DNA of 64,000 nucleotides from contig JBGTJE010000018.1 in the NCBI GenBank assembly GCA_041745295.1, positions 8,488-72,487 of the forward strand. Direction: 5' to 3'. The DNA comes from JANMEB01 sp041745295 (GTDB lineage Bacteria > Planctomycetota > Planctomycetia > Pirellulales > Pirellulaceae). A program made the translations under genes and the position numbers. Each line of letters starts with the position of its first letter. The stretch's first letter is position 1. Below the pieces are notes generated by a model that did no database searches, was not told the origin of the DNA, and saw nothing but the letters and a program-made list of their open reading frames with translations. This document shows, one piece after another, positions 8,630 to 17,083 of the stretch.

Positions 8630-8983
8630 ATGCCTGAACCAGAAGAACCTAACGTTGCAACCGTCCTCGCTCCACGGCAGCGGACCAAGCAACAGCAACG
8701 ACCCAAACAACAACCGCGCTACCATGTCGTTCTTTGGGATGACGATGATCACTCGTATGAGTACGTCGTCATCATGATGAAGCAGGTGTTTGGGCATCAA
8801 TTTCAACAGGGGTTTCGCATCGCCAAAGAAGTCGATGCATCAGGACGAGCGATTTGTTTGACCACGACCAAGGAACACGCGGAACTCAAACGCGATCAGA
8901 TCCAGGCATTCGGCAAAGACGACTTGATCGACCGTTGCAAGGGATCGATGTCCTCAACGATCGAACCGGAACCCCAATCGTGA
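8630..8983 (+). CDS. clpS: ATP-dependent Clp protease adaptor ClpS
   Basis: 117 residues from the ATG at 8630, chosen because GGAGG sits 9 bp upstream (8616-8620). An upstream in-frame start at 8570 lacks such support. After a Pro/Gln-rich N-terminal tail comes the ClpS core: YHVVLWDDDDHSYEYVV (the N-degron pocket loop), the helix MMKQVFG and the GRAICLTTTKEHAELKRDQI segment. ClpS delivers proteins with destabilising N-terminal residues to ClpA/ClpC-ClpP. Its stop overlaps the GTG start of the next gene by 4 bp (GTGA), so translation is probably coupled. Two clpP genes lie about 22 kb further on. Confidence 0.9.
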   Translation: MPEPEEPNVATVLAPRQRTKQQQRPKQQPRYHVVLWDDDDHSYEYVVIMMKQVFGHQFQQGFRIAKEVDASGRAICLTTTKEHAELKRDQIQAFGKDDLIDRCKGSMSSTIEPEPQS

Positions 8984-10269
8984 CGAGCTGGCTCAAGACG
9001 GTGACCTTGGGCTGTAAGGTCAATCAATACGAAACGCAACTCGTTCGAGAGGGCTTGCTCAGCATTGGCTATCGCGATGCGGAGGGTCAAACTCCTGCGG
9101 ACTTATGCGTGGTCAACACGTGCACGGTCACCCACGAAGGGGATGCCAAAAGCCGCCAAACGATTCGCCGTCTACATCGGCAAAACCCGCACGCCCGCAT
9201 CGTGGTAATGGGTTGTTATGCCACTCGGGCTCCGGACGAAGTCCGCCAATTGCCCGGCGTTAGCGAAGTCATCTTAGACAAACGCGAACTCCCGGATTGG
9301 CTCGGGCGTCACGGCGTGATCGACGTGCCGCGCGGTGTTTGCCGATTGGATCATCACGCGCGCGCGTTTGTCAAAGTGCAGGACGGATGCTTGCTTCGTT
9401 GCAGTTATTGCATCATCCCACACGTCCGACCCACGATGCATAGCCGACCCTTGTCCCATATCGTGGATGAAGTCCAGGGAATGGTGGATCGGGGCGTTCG
9501 CGAAGTTGTATTGACCGGAATTCACTTGGGCCATTACGGCGTCGACTTGAACGCGGGAAAAACGAAACAAGACTGGACGCGGCTGGTCCAACTGTTGCGC
9601 GCCCTTGTGCGCCTGCCCGGCGAGTACCGCGTCCGATTGTCAAGTATCGAGGCAACGGAAGTATCGCGCGAATTGATCGACGTCATGGGCGAGCATGCAA
9701 GCCGCATTTGTCCGCACCTGCATGTTTGTTTGCAAAGCGGCAGCGACGAGATCCTCCGCCGCATGCGTCGCCGTTGGGGCGTTAAGCGATTCGTCGACCG
9801 CTGCCGCTTGATTCAGGAATCGCTTGACCGGCCCGCGATCACAACCGACGTCATCGTCGGGTTCCCGGGTGAAACCGACGTTGACTTTGAGCACACGCTG
9901 GACGTGTGCGCGACGATTGGCTTTTCAAAAATCCACATTTTTCCTTTTAGCCCTCGTCGCGGGACGCCCGCAGCGACGATGTCCGGTCAGGTTTCAGCGG
10001 CCGAAAAATCTCGTCGCATTGACGAACTCAAGGCGGTTGAAATCAATCTGCGGCGGCAATACTTGGATCGGCTGCTAGACCGTCGCTTGCAGGTTCTCGT
10101 CGAAGGCCAGGTCGATTGCCGAGCGCAAGGAACATCCTGCCGCTATGCGACCGTGGAATTGCCGGCGGCGAAGAAGGGAACCCTGGTCGAGGTGTGGCCA
10201 ACCATTTGTCGGGACGACCGCATATTGGCAGAGCTCGCTCCAAATCCAAGCCGTCACTCTCATGTTTGA
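8980..10269 (+). CDS. mtaB: tRNA methylthiotransferase, MiaB/MtaB family (radical SAM)
   Basis: 429 residues from the GTG at 8980, whose GTGA overlaps the clpS stop; a longer frame would run through clpS. The N-terminal methylthiotransferase domain carries the three cluster cysteines Cys12, Cys48 and Cys79 (GCKVNQYE, VNTCTV, MGCYAT). The radical-SAM motif is Cys137-x3-Cys141-x2-Cys144 (CLLRCSYC). It ends with a TRAM-like beta domain. The CKVN start and the CSYCIIP variant point to MtaB (ms2t6A at A37 of ANN-decoding tRNAs) rather than MiaB or RimO, although subtype calls from motifs are less secure. The next gene starts 8 bp before its stop. Confidence 0.85.
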   Translation: MTSWLKTVTLGCKVNQYETQLVREGLLSIGYRDAEGQTPADLCVVNTCTVTHEGDAKSRQTIRRLHRQNPHARIVVMGCYATRAPDEVRQLPGVSEVILDKRELPDWLGRHGVIDVPRGVCRLDHHARAFVKVQDGCLLRCSYCIIPHVRPTMHSRPLSHIVDEVQGMVDRGVREVVLTGIHLGHYGVDLNAGKTKQDWTRLVQLLRALVRLPGEYRVRLSSIEATEVSRELIDVMGEHASRICPHLHVCLQSGSDEILRRMRRRWGVKRFVDRCRLIQESLDRPAITTDVIVGFPGETDVDFEHTLDVCATIGFSKIHIFPFSPRRGTPAATMSGQVSAAEKSRRIDELKAVEINLRRQYLDRLLDRRLQVLVEGQVDCRAQGTSCRYATVELPAAKKGTLVEVWPTICRDDRILAELAPNPSRHSHV

Positions 10270-11200
10270 ATGCCGCGAGCCGATCGCGTTCTACGACGGG
10301 CAATTGCTGCCGGCGGACGAAGTCGCGATTCCTTTTTGGGATTTGGCCTATGCTCAAGGTGTCGGCATCGTCGAGCAAGTGCGCACCTATGGCGGCCGAT
10401 TGCCATTACTGGAATACCACCTGAGTCGACTACAACGCGGTTTAAGGCGATTGAATCTCGATGACGGCCGGGTGCTAGATGCGATTCGATTCAACATTGA
10501 CGTCGTCGCGAAGCAAAATCACGAACAACTGCCGTCCGGGTCGGACCTAGGGATTTGTGTTGTTTTTTCCGCGGGCAGCGTCACGGCATTTGTTCCGGCA
10601 TCGGTAGATTTGTCGGCGACGCTGCAACCGAAAGTCCTGATCCATTCATTTCCGCTTCCCTTCGCCTACTGGAAAGACGAATTCCGGCGCGGCGTGCGAC
10701 TCGCGACGACTACGATCTGCGAGATTCCAAAGGAGAGCATCTCGCATGAATTCAAGCACCGCAATCGCTTGCACTATTATTTGGCGCAGCAAGAGGTCGA
10801 TCACAGAAATCCCGGCTGCCGCCCCGTATTGGCGACGCAAGATGGCCTGGTGGCAGATTCGACGACCGCGGGAATCTTGATCTTTCGGCCGCAGGTTGGA
10901 TGGGTGGCTCCAATGCGAGAGCACGCGTTGCACAGCGTTACCGTGGAGGTCGTTGAAGCGTTGGCGATGGCCGCCGGCATTGGATTTGCGCGAAGGGCGA
11001 TTGGCTTCGACGAATTGGAGTCAGCCTCCGAAGTGATCTGCTGCGGGACGCCCACCGGGCCGTTACCGGCGATCGAACTTGACGGCCGTCCGATTGGTGG
11101 CGGGCGAGCCGGGCCGCAGTATGCGACGTTGGCACAGCTCTGGTCGGAGCGCGTCGGTCTCGACTTTCGCCAACAAGCGTTAGCAATTGCTGATTTATGA
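10262..11200 (+). CDS. PLP-dependent class IV aminotransferase (BCAT / aminodeoxychorismate lyase type)
   Basis: 312 residues. The ATG at 10262 overlaps the mtaB stop by 8 bp and begins MFECREPIAFYDGQLLP. That N-terminal strand, followed by VAIPFWDLAYAQGVGIVEQVRTYGG and PLLEYHLSRL, is the fold-type IV signature. The PLP lysine is probably in HEFKHRNRLHYY. The DGLVADSTTAGILIF region (corresponding to the usual EAS.SNIF) and the GTPTGPLPA phosphate-binding turn follow. Members include IlvE, PabC and D-amino-acid aminotransferase; which reaction this one performs is not decided by the sequence. It is probably translationally coupled to mtaB. Confidence 0.8.
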   Translation: MFECREPIAFYDGQLLPADEVAIPFWDLAYAQGVGIVEQVRTYGGRLPLLEYHLSRLQRGLRRLNLDDGRVLDAIRFNIDVVAKQNHEQLPSGSDLGICVVFSAGSVTAFVPASVDLSATLQPKVLIHSFPLPFAYWKDEFRRGVRLATTTICEIPKESISHEFKHRNRLHYYLAQQEVDHRNPGCRPVLATQDGLVADSTTAGILIFRPQVGWVAPMREHALHSVTVEVVEALAMAAGIGFARRAIGFDELESASEVICCGTPTGPLPAIELDGRPIGGGRAGPQYATLAQLWSERVGLDFRQQALAIADL

Positions 11201-11268
11201 TTGCTGATTGCTGAAAAGCCGGTGGCGACTGGATTATCGACAATCATAAATCAGAAATCATAAATCAG
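11190..11268. repeat. 14-bp inverted repeat with an extra arm copy, between convergent genes
   Basis: CTGATTTATGATTG at 11190-11203 has its exact reverse complement at 11241-11254. A second copy of that arm (13 bp) follows at 11256-11268. The left arm contains the stop codon of the aminotransferase gene. The region separates two convergent genes, so the structure may act as a bidirectional transcription stop. It is AT-rich and has no U-tract, which makes an ordinary intrinsic terminator uncertain. Confidence 0.5.
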
Positions 11269-11342
11269 AAATTCCTCGCCTCGCACCACGCCCTTCGAAG
11301 ACTCAGGGACGTGCCACCGGGATTCTGAAGATTGAAACGGCA

Positions 11343-12731
11343 CTATACGGGATGCACTTCCTCTAAGCCGAGGCGCTTCATTTTCTTGTACAGCGTCGTC
11401 CGATTGATTCCTAACTGATCGGCGGTTGCGTTTCGGTTCCATTGATTTTCGCGCAGCACTTGCAGGATGATTTGGCGCTCGGGGCCAGACAGCGCGTCTT
11501 TGAGCGATTGCGTGCCGGCAACGATCGGCAAGGAATGGGGCGCGTTTTGGGCGAGGGACGTGGGCAGATCGGCCAATCCCACGCGATTGCCTTTGCCCAG
11601 GAGAACGGCTCGCTCCACGATATTTTGCAGTTCGCGCACGTTGCCTGGCCAACGGTAGGCTTGCAGCGCTTCGATCGCCTCGCGCTCAAATCCTTCAATT
11701 TTCTTGCCGGACTCACCGCAAACTTGGCGCAAGAAGTGGTCAGCCAACGCGGGAATGTCGGCAGCGCGTTCGCGGAGCGAGGGAAGTTCGAGGTTGATCA
11801 CGTTGATTCGGTAAAACAGATCCTGTCGAAACCTGCCGCTGGCGACCGACTGGGCCAAATCTTCGTTGGTGGCGAGGATGATTCTCGCGTCGACGGTAAT
11901 CGTCTTGTTGCCGCCGACCGGTTCGAACTGAAGTTCCTGCAGAACGCGGAGCAATTTGACTTGCATGCTCGGGCTGGCGGTTCCAATTTCATCTAGAAAG
12001 ATCGTGCCGCCGTCGGCTTGTTTAAATTTTCCATCTTTGTTGCCAGTCGCGCCGGTGAAGGCGCCGGCCACATGGCCAAACAACTCGCTCTCCAACAAGT
12101 TCTCTGGAAGTGCACCGCAAGCGACTTCCACAAACGCTTCGTCCTTTCGATTGGACCGCCGGTGGATCGCACGGGCGATCAGCGACTTGCCGGTGCCGCT
12201 CTCGCCGCTGATCAGCACGGTCGCGCGAGTTTCTGCGACGCTGTCGATCATTTCAAACACGTTCTTCATTTGTCGGCAATTGCCCACGATGTGTTCCAAG
12301 CCGAAGCGTTGGTCCAGTTGGGCTTTGAGTTGTCGGTTTTCGCGAACGACTTCGCGTTGGTTCAACGCCCGCTTTATCGCCACCAGAAGTTCTTCATCGA
12401 TCAGCGGCTTGGTGAGCATGTCGAATGCGCCGCATCGCAGTGCTTCGATTCCCGTTTCCACGGTGCCGTAGCCGGTCATTAAGATTACGGACATGGCCGG
12501 ATATTCTTTGGTGCAGCAATTCAAGATCTCGAAGCCATCGCCGTCTTGCAGCCGGAGATCGACGATCGCAAGGTCAAAGGGAGAATGTTGCAAAAGATCT
12601 TTCGCGCTGCGACAGCCATCGGCCAGTTGCACGTGAAGTCCCATGCTCCCCAACCAATCCCCCATGGATTCGAGCAAATGGCGATCGTCGTCAACGAGCA
12701 ACAATCTCGGTTGCGAGCGGTTATTTTTCAT
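11343..12731 (-). CDS. NtrC-family sigma54-dependent response regulator
   Basis: 462 residues. The receiver domain (about 8-120) has the acidic triplet LLVDDD and phospho-acceptor Asp58 (AIVDLR). The AAA+ domain has Walker A GESGTGKS (176-183), the sigma54-contact loop GAFTGA (223-228) and Walker B GGTIFLDEIG (about 241-250). The C-terminal Fis-type helix-turn-helix spans about 418-455 (NRNATADQLGINRTTLYKKM). When phosphorylated, such proteins open sigma54 promoters using ATP. No histidine kinase gene is adjacent, so its sensor is unknown. It is convergent with the aminotransferase gene. Confidence 0.92.
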   Translation of the reverse strand: MKNNRSQPRLLLVDDDRHLLESMGDWLGSMGLHVQLADGCRSAKDLLQHSPFDLAIVDLRLQDGDGFEILNCCTKEYPAMSVILMTGYGTVETGIEALRCGAFDMLTKPLIDEELLVAIKRALNQREVVRENRQLKAQLDQRFGLEHIVGNCRQMKNVFEMIDSVAETRATVLISGESGTGKSLIARAIHRRSNRKDEAFVEVACGALPENLLESELFGHVAGAFTGATGNKDGKFKQADGGTIFLDEIGTASPSMQVKLLRVLQELQFEPVGGNKTITVDARIILATNEDLAQSVASGRFRQDLFYRINVINLELPSLRERAADIPALADHFLRQVCGESGKKIEGFEREAIEALQAYRWPGNVRELQNIVERAVLLGKGNRVGLADLPTSLAQNAPHSLPIVAGTQSLKDALSGPERQIILQVLRENQWNRNATADQLGINRTTLYKKMKRLGLEEVHPV

Positions 12732-12934
12732 GGCGCGGCGAGCATTCGGGTGAGAAAAGGCAACATTTGGCTATAGGTATTTAGGTCATAGGTTGCACTT
12801 GGTCAAAAAAACGCTAAGAATCAGGGGTTAACGTAGGGCGAAATCAGCCGAAACAATCGGATTCTTTCGCGAATTCAGATCAATCTGAATGGTTCCACCA
12901 ATGGCTCTCGGCCTGCATTGGATTTGATGGTCCC

Positions 12935-13564
12935 ATGTCGATCAAAGTTCTTGTCGTCGACAATCAACCAGTCGTTTGCGAAGGGCTCGAAAACTTTTTT
13001 GCCGACACGAACATTACCGTCGTTGGTTATGCACGCGACGGCAAACAAGCGCACGAGTTCATACGCAAGCACCCTCCCGACGTAATCCTTTTGGAAATAC
13101 GCCTGGGAGAGATCGATGGTCTGGCCATCCTAGAGGAGATCGTTGAACGCGATCCGACTACCAAAGTTATCGTTTTCACCGGTCACGATACGCCGACCAA
13201 TATCGCTCGCGCCGCTGCGTTGGGAGCCCGCGAGTTTCTGCGAAAATCAGGCGATCGTGAACACATTTTGCGCACTATCGAGTCCGTACAGGACGGACGA
13301 CCGCGCGCCGAGAGCTTGCTGACGAGCTATCAAGGCACGATGCGCCGCCGCCGAATCGAGTCCGAAGAAAGCGGTCCTCTGACCAATCGCGAAATCCAGG
13401 TTCTCCGCCACGTCGCCATGGGATTGAGCAATCGTGAGATCGGGAAGTCGCTTGAAATCAGTATCGAAACCGTCAAGGAACACGTGCAAAACATTCTGCG
13501 CAAACTGGACGTTAACGACCGTACTCAAGCCGCGGTGTGGGCCGTTCGCCGCGATTTGGTTTAG
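12935..13564 (+). CDS. NarL/FixJ-family response regulator with altered phosphorylation site
   Basis: 209 residues. The receiver domain (1-120) is followed by a LuxR-type HTH (about 145-205: LTNREIQVLRHVAMGLSNRE, then IGKSLEISIETVKEHVQNIL). The usual phospho-acceptor Asp in the LLDIR strand is Glu54 here (ILLEIRLGEIDG), and the acidic pair at the N-terminus is Asp9-Asn10 rather than Asp-Asp. The switch Thr (VFTGHD) and Lys (FLRKSG) are kept. A Glu at this site often mimics phosphorylation, so the protein may be constitutively active or not controlled by a kinase. No kinase gene is adjacent. Start ATG at 12935. Confidence 0.85.
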   Translation: MSIKVLVVDNQPVVCEGLENFFADTNITVVGYARDGKQAHEFIRKHPPDVILLEIRLGEIDGLAILEEIVERDPTTKVIVFTGHDTPTNIARAAALGAREFLRKSGDREHILRTIESVQDGRPRAESLLTSYQGTMRRRRIESEESGPLTNREIQVLRHVAMGLSNREIGKSLEISIETVKEHVQNILRKLDVNDRTQAAVWAVRRDLV

Positions 13565-13867
13565 TGCCAAGCTAAAACCTAGAACTGTTCCCTCGCCCCC
13601 GCTTCGCGACCAAATGCTGAACATATCTCATCGAAGAATTTTTATTTCTTGATGCTTGCGTTTCGACTTGCCTTTGTTTTCCGTCGTAAAGCGCTGAACG
13701 CAAATTGATCGACCCACTCGGAGTAACTACTCGGCGCACGATTGAAGAAAATTCTGTTCAGAAAAAACTTGACATCGCGCGATCGTAGATTCCAATCGCA
13801 CGTACCTCTTGCACTTCCGACCGCTTAGTCGGCCTTTCAGTTTACTCCCACTCGAAAGGATCGTCTC

Positions 13868-14443
13868 ATGTCAACGCGAGTCGCGCGCATTCGTCACTTG
13901 AGTTTCTTCCGACAAGAGAAGTTGTGGCCTAGAATCTTCCGCCACTTGAAAGTTGAAGACCTGGTCCGCGAAAGCGGATTTCTTTTTGAACGGTTGGAGG
14001 AGCGCCAGCTGCTCAACGGTTTGCCGGTCGCCAACCCCGATCCGTTTTATCAAACTGCCCTCAATACTCAGCTCGTTGTCAGCTCGGGAAGCGGAGTGTT
14101 GACGAACGACTTCGACGCCGAGGGAAGCAGTCTCACAGCGACGCAAATGACGGGACCGAGCAACGGTACGCTCAATGCGTTCGGCAGCAACGGATCGTTC
14201 ACTTACACGCCAAACACCAGCTTTCAAGGACTCGATTCATTCACATATCGCACTTCTGACGGAACGGGCAACAGCGCGACGGTTAGCGTCACGGTTGTTG
14301 TGGGCCAAGGATTTTCGGCCCGTCAGAATAATGAAGAACGCATTGGCGATAATCCACTCCACACAGGCGCGCTAACACTCAGCCAGCCTTTGAGTGCGGG
14401 ACTGGGACTGAACTACAGTTCGAGCAGCTTGGCGCAGGCGTAA
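13868..14443 (+). CDS. N-terminal piece of a large planctomycete surface protein (probably a truncated RHS/cadherin-like gene)
   Basis: 191 residues. The basic N-terminus is followed by FERLEERQLLNGLP, resembling the LEPR-type motif that precedes the mature part of giant planctomycete surface proteins. Next comes one cadherin-like repeat of the tandem-95 kind (VLTNDFDAEGSSLTA ... GSFTYTPNTSFQGLDSFTY). A start of what looks like an RHS-type segment (HTGALTLSQPLSAGLGLNY) is then cut by a stop. Intact relatives run to thousands of residues, so this is most likely the stub left by a large internal deletion. The sequence downstream in another frame continues as a toxin-like tail. Confidence 0.6.
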   Translation: MSTRVARIRHLSFFRQEKLWPRIFRHLKVEDLVRESGFLFERLEERQLLNGLPVANPDPFYQTALNTQLVVSSGSGVLTNDFDAEGSSLTATQMTGPSNGTLNAFGSNGSFTYTPNTSFQGLDSFTYRTSDGTGNSATVSVTVVVGQGFSARQNNEERIGDNPLHTGALTLSQPLSAGLGLNYSSSSLAQA

Positions 14444-14670
14444 GGGTTGTTCGCAATGAAGAGGTCCTTGAGGAACTTTTTCACAAAATGGCTGCCGGCG
14501 GAAAAATGAAGGATACCCGTGGTCCAGGAATATTGGTTGAATTACCTGACGGTTCGACCGTCTTTTATTATCCTAAGTCAAGATCTGGCGGCCCCGCCAT
14601 TGACGTCGTCTTCCCTGGAACCAAATTCGGACCCAAAGTTCATGTGAGTCCTTGGCCTTCAGTCGATTGA
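14437..14670 (+). pseudogene. Detached C-terminal tip resembling an RHS/polymorphic toxin tail
   Basis: In a different frame from the preceding stub, translation reads through VRVVRNEEVLEELFHKMAAG to the end VHVSPWPSVD (stop 14668-14670). The LVELPDGSTVFYYPKSRSGG stretch followed by PAIDVVFPG and PKVHV has the pattern of short toxin tips at the ends of RHS-like proteins. I cannot name the toxin class. It has no start signal of its own and is probably the 3' remnant of a gene whose core was deleted. An ATG at 14488 could in theory start a 60-residue peptide. Base composition is more AT-rich than in surrounding genes. Confidence 0.5.
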
Positions 14671-14846
14671 TAAATTGAATTTGGAGCCAATTGTTGGGAG
14701 GCAAAAACGATGTTACTTGCGTGATGATTCCAAAGCTACGTCTGCGTTGACGACAAGGCTTGCAAAACGCATGTGCGTTAGTTTGCGGACGAATTCAATC
14801 CGGCGTTGGGCGAAATAAGTATCAATTCGAAAATCCTGGGCGAATC

Positions 14847-15326
14847 ATGCAAACCGCGACGATCATCGTTCGATTATGGGATTTTGGTTGGATTCTACAT
14901 GATGCGTTTAACTTGCGCGCACAAACATCGGACGTTGCGTTGATTGAGGAATACATGGCATCAGCGGCGTTCAATACTTCGTTCGTTCCCAATGAGGGGG
15001 ACGAAACGGGGATTCATGGTCCATTTAACGCCGAAAGCCTTAAGCCAACGGACTTTCAAGTTCTCGAGGAATCGGAACTTCCTCTCTACCTAGAAAGCAT
15101 ACAGATAGCCACAAATCCCCATGACGATATTGCAGAGCGACAAAAAATACTCGAATGCCTCGGCGAGCCGTTTAGGAAGGGCTTCAAGTGTTTTTTACTT
15201 ATCCAAGACGAGAGAAACGATGAATTATTCCATGAGTGGGGCTTTGTCTTTAGGCTCTTTCGCGAGTTTGTGTTCATAATACCCCAGAGCCGTCAAGTAG
15301 AACGCTTTGTAATTGGCTACGATTAG
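14847..15326 (+). CDS. Putative immunity-like protein following the toxin remnant
   Basis: 159 residues from the ATG at 14847 (MQTATIIVRLWDFG). No good Shine-Dalgarno is visible, and an in-frame TTG at 14760 is an alternative. The protein is acidic (ELPLYLESI, DERNDELFHEWGF), soluble, and has no motif I recognise. It sits 177 bp behind the toxin-like tail in the same orientation and is AT-richer than its flanks. That is the normal place and character of an immunity gene in polymorphic toxin loci. The role is inferred only from position. Confidence 0.4.
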   Translation: MQTATIIVRLWDFGWILHDAFNLRAQTSDVALIEEYMASAAFNTSFVPNEGDETGIHGPFNAESLKPTDFQVLEESELPLYLESIQIATNPHDDIAERQKILECLGEPFRKGFKCFLLIQDERNDELFHEWGFVFRLFREFVFIIPQSRQVERFVIGYD

Positions 15327-15707
15327 GCTTCGGCTAATCGCGCTCGCGCGCTTGTTAATCAGCGTGGCGCAGTTCCGCAGACGCGAAATAGAAGCGCCGA
15401 AATTTAACAGGCGCGCGACTCTTAGCGTTAAATGAAACGACTTAGGTTCGAAGCGGTTCGGTTCGATCTCGGGCCAATCGAACGAGACTCTGAATCGGCA
15501 AATCCTTTTGTCTCAAGCACTTACAAAATCGACGCGCGAGACTTTTAGTTCGGGGAGGCGGAAAAGGGGACAGGTACATATTATTGCGCCTAGAATACGA
15601 GCCTTGCTAAAAATCGCCTTCAACCGCTGCTCCTAAACTTCGGCCGACGTCCCCAAGCGATTCAAGATCTCCGCTATTTGCTTGCTCGCCGGTTCCGTGA
15701 CGAGCGA
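15327..15707. other. Intergenic region with a possible dispersed-repeat fragment
   Basis: 381 bp between the putative immunity gene and the 3' end of the exported DUF1570-like gene. No credible ORF is present. At 15561-15587 the sequence GGGGACAGGTACATATTATT occurs. I recall similar GGGACAGGTAC strings as a dispersed motif linked to REP-type elements, but this is from memory and was not checked. It may mark an old recombination boundary of the toxin locus. Confidence 0.35.
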
Positions 15708-16838
15708 TTACCGCTCGGTCGGCAGGTCTTGGGAAAATTGAATGAGGCGAGTCTCCAAATCCCTCAGATCGTTGCCAAAGGCGGCGCAAAAATCCTCCAG
15801 TCGTCGTTCGGCGCCGTCGCCGTCCCGAGAAAAGTCCTTGCCTCGCTTGGTTGATTGCAAATACGCAAGGTAGGCTTGGGGCCGACTTTCGGCGAGGTAA
15901 AACGTCAAACCCCACGCAGTCGCGTACGCCGTTCTGGGCTCGTCCGCGAACAACTCATCGCTGCAGACGATCGATTTGATATTTCCGCGAAAGGAATCCT
16001 CGGCAATCATTCCTTGAAGCTCGTGTAAATACACAGTCGCCAAACGATCTTGAAACTGAGGATTGTCGATGCTGTTATGAACTCCCTTGGCCTCGAACAT
16101 CGTGGCCAGTCCTTCGCTGACCCATCGCGGTACCGGACGGAACCGCTCGTGGACCCCAGTGTTAAATGCCGATTGATGAGCCGCTTCGTGGATCACGGTT
16201 AACAAGTTTTCGTTCGCGCGCTTAGGGCTAGTGGCCATTGCTTGATCGAAGGTGATAATGCGATTGGTCTTCATCGAGTAAATCCCGACAATATTGGCCG
16301 GGTTTTCCAAATCAATCTGCTCCAAATAGCGATCGAATTCGGCGCGCGTCCGGAGCACGATCGCGATCATGGGAAACTCCGAACGCGTCAGCACAAATCC
16401 GCGCGCCTCAAAATAATGCGTGAATAGCCGAAAATACCGTTCGAAAGTCGTCGCCCAGCCAAACGCCGAGTTCGGGGGATAGACGACTGCAAAGTTGTCG
16501 GTAAACGCCACCGAATAGCCCTTGGAGAATTCGCTTCTCAAGCGCTCCTCCAGCTCATCCCGCGAATAAGGGCTAAACCGTTTGGCCAGATTCTTCGTGG
16601 ACTCGATATCTTCGATGGAATATGTCGACAGACCGCCGTCGCGACGCAACAGTCCAAGCGTGTTCGCATCGCGGAACATCACTTTGCCCGTGTACTTCCG
16701 TCCCTTGACTACCACCCCGGTCAACGTCGTCGATTGCGCGACGGCACTCGTTGCCCAGTCGAGAGCACAAAGGAAGGCCAGTAGAAGGCTCGCCACGTTA
16801 GCTTGGAAACGAAATCGTCGCATCTTTTTTAAACCCAC
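15708..16838 (-). CDS. Exported DUF1570-type peptidase-like protein
   Basis: 376 residues. A signal peptide is likely (residues about 10-34, ending SAVAQS). A small beta-rich segment follows (TLTGVVVKGRKYTGKVMFRD). The peptidase-like domain has HEAAHQ (His217, Glu218, His221) and WVSEGLATMFE, whose Glu242 fits a third metal ligand. This is the HExxH...E layout of gluzincins and of planctomycete DUF1570 proteins. A paralog with the same motif layout is at 4342-6201. Activity and substrate are unknown. It is divergent from the gene starting at 17084. Confidence 0.65.
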   Translation of the reverse strand: MGLKKMRRFRFQANVASLLLAFLCALDWATSAVAQSTTLTGVVVKGRKYTGKVMFRDANTLGLLRRDGGLSTYSIEDIESTKNLAKRFSPYSRDELEERLRSEFSKGYSVAFTDNFAVVYPPNSAFGWATTFERYFRLFTHYFEARGFVLTRSEFPMIAIVLRTRAEFDRYLEQIDLENPANIVGIYSMKTNRIITFDQAMATSPKRANENLLTVIHEAAHQSAFNTGVHERFRPVPRWVSEGLATMFEAKGVHNSIDNPQFQDRLATVYLHELQGMIAEDSFRGNIKSIVCSDELFADEPRTAYATAWGLTFYLAESRPQAYLAYLQSTKRGKDFSRDGDGAERRLEDFCAAFGNDLRDLETRLIQFSQDLPTER

Positions 16839-16872
16839 GCTTTGGTTTGGGCCGTCATTTTCCGTTCGATGA

Positions 16873-16890
16873 ACGGCCTAGAAAGGCCGT
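16873..16890. promoter_or_regulatory. Short perfect hairpin in the divergent promoter region
   Basis: ACGGCCT-AGAA-AGGCCGT is a perfect 7-bp stem with a 4-base loop. It lies 35 bp upstream of the minus-strand start at 16838, within the 245-bp divergent gap before the gene starting at 17084. It could be a leader hairpin or operator. There is no further evidence. Confidence 0.3.
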
Positions 16891-17083
16891 CCGACGTATA
16901 AAATCACAGCCTATCCGCGAAAGGGTGCATTTGCGGAGCGAAAGGCGACAATGCTCCCAATCGATTGGCCGTTGTCAAATCGGCTCGTGAAAACATACGC
17001 CACGGGAAATCCAGCGGCCACCAAATTTGCTGATTTTTTGCCGGTCAAGCGATACAATAATGCGCGGAGTTGCGGAGAGCGTT

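Noticed and set aside
7906..8637. 243-residue plus-strand frame across the serS 5' end
   Set aside because: Antisense to conserved serS sequence, with no start signal. The ClpS gene begins inside its end with a proper GGAGG.
13765..13800. TTGACA near 13771 as promoter of the surface-protein stub
   Set aside because: No acceptable -10 at 16-18 bp spacing.
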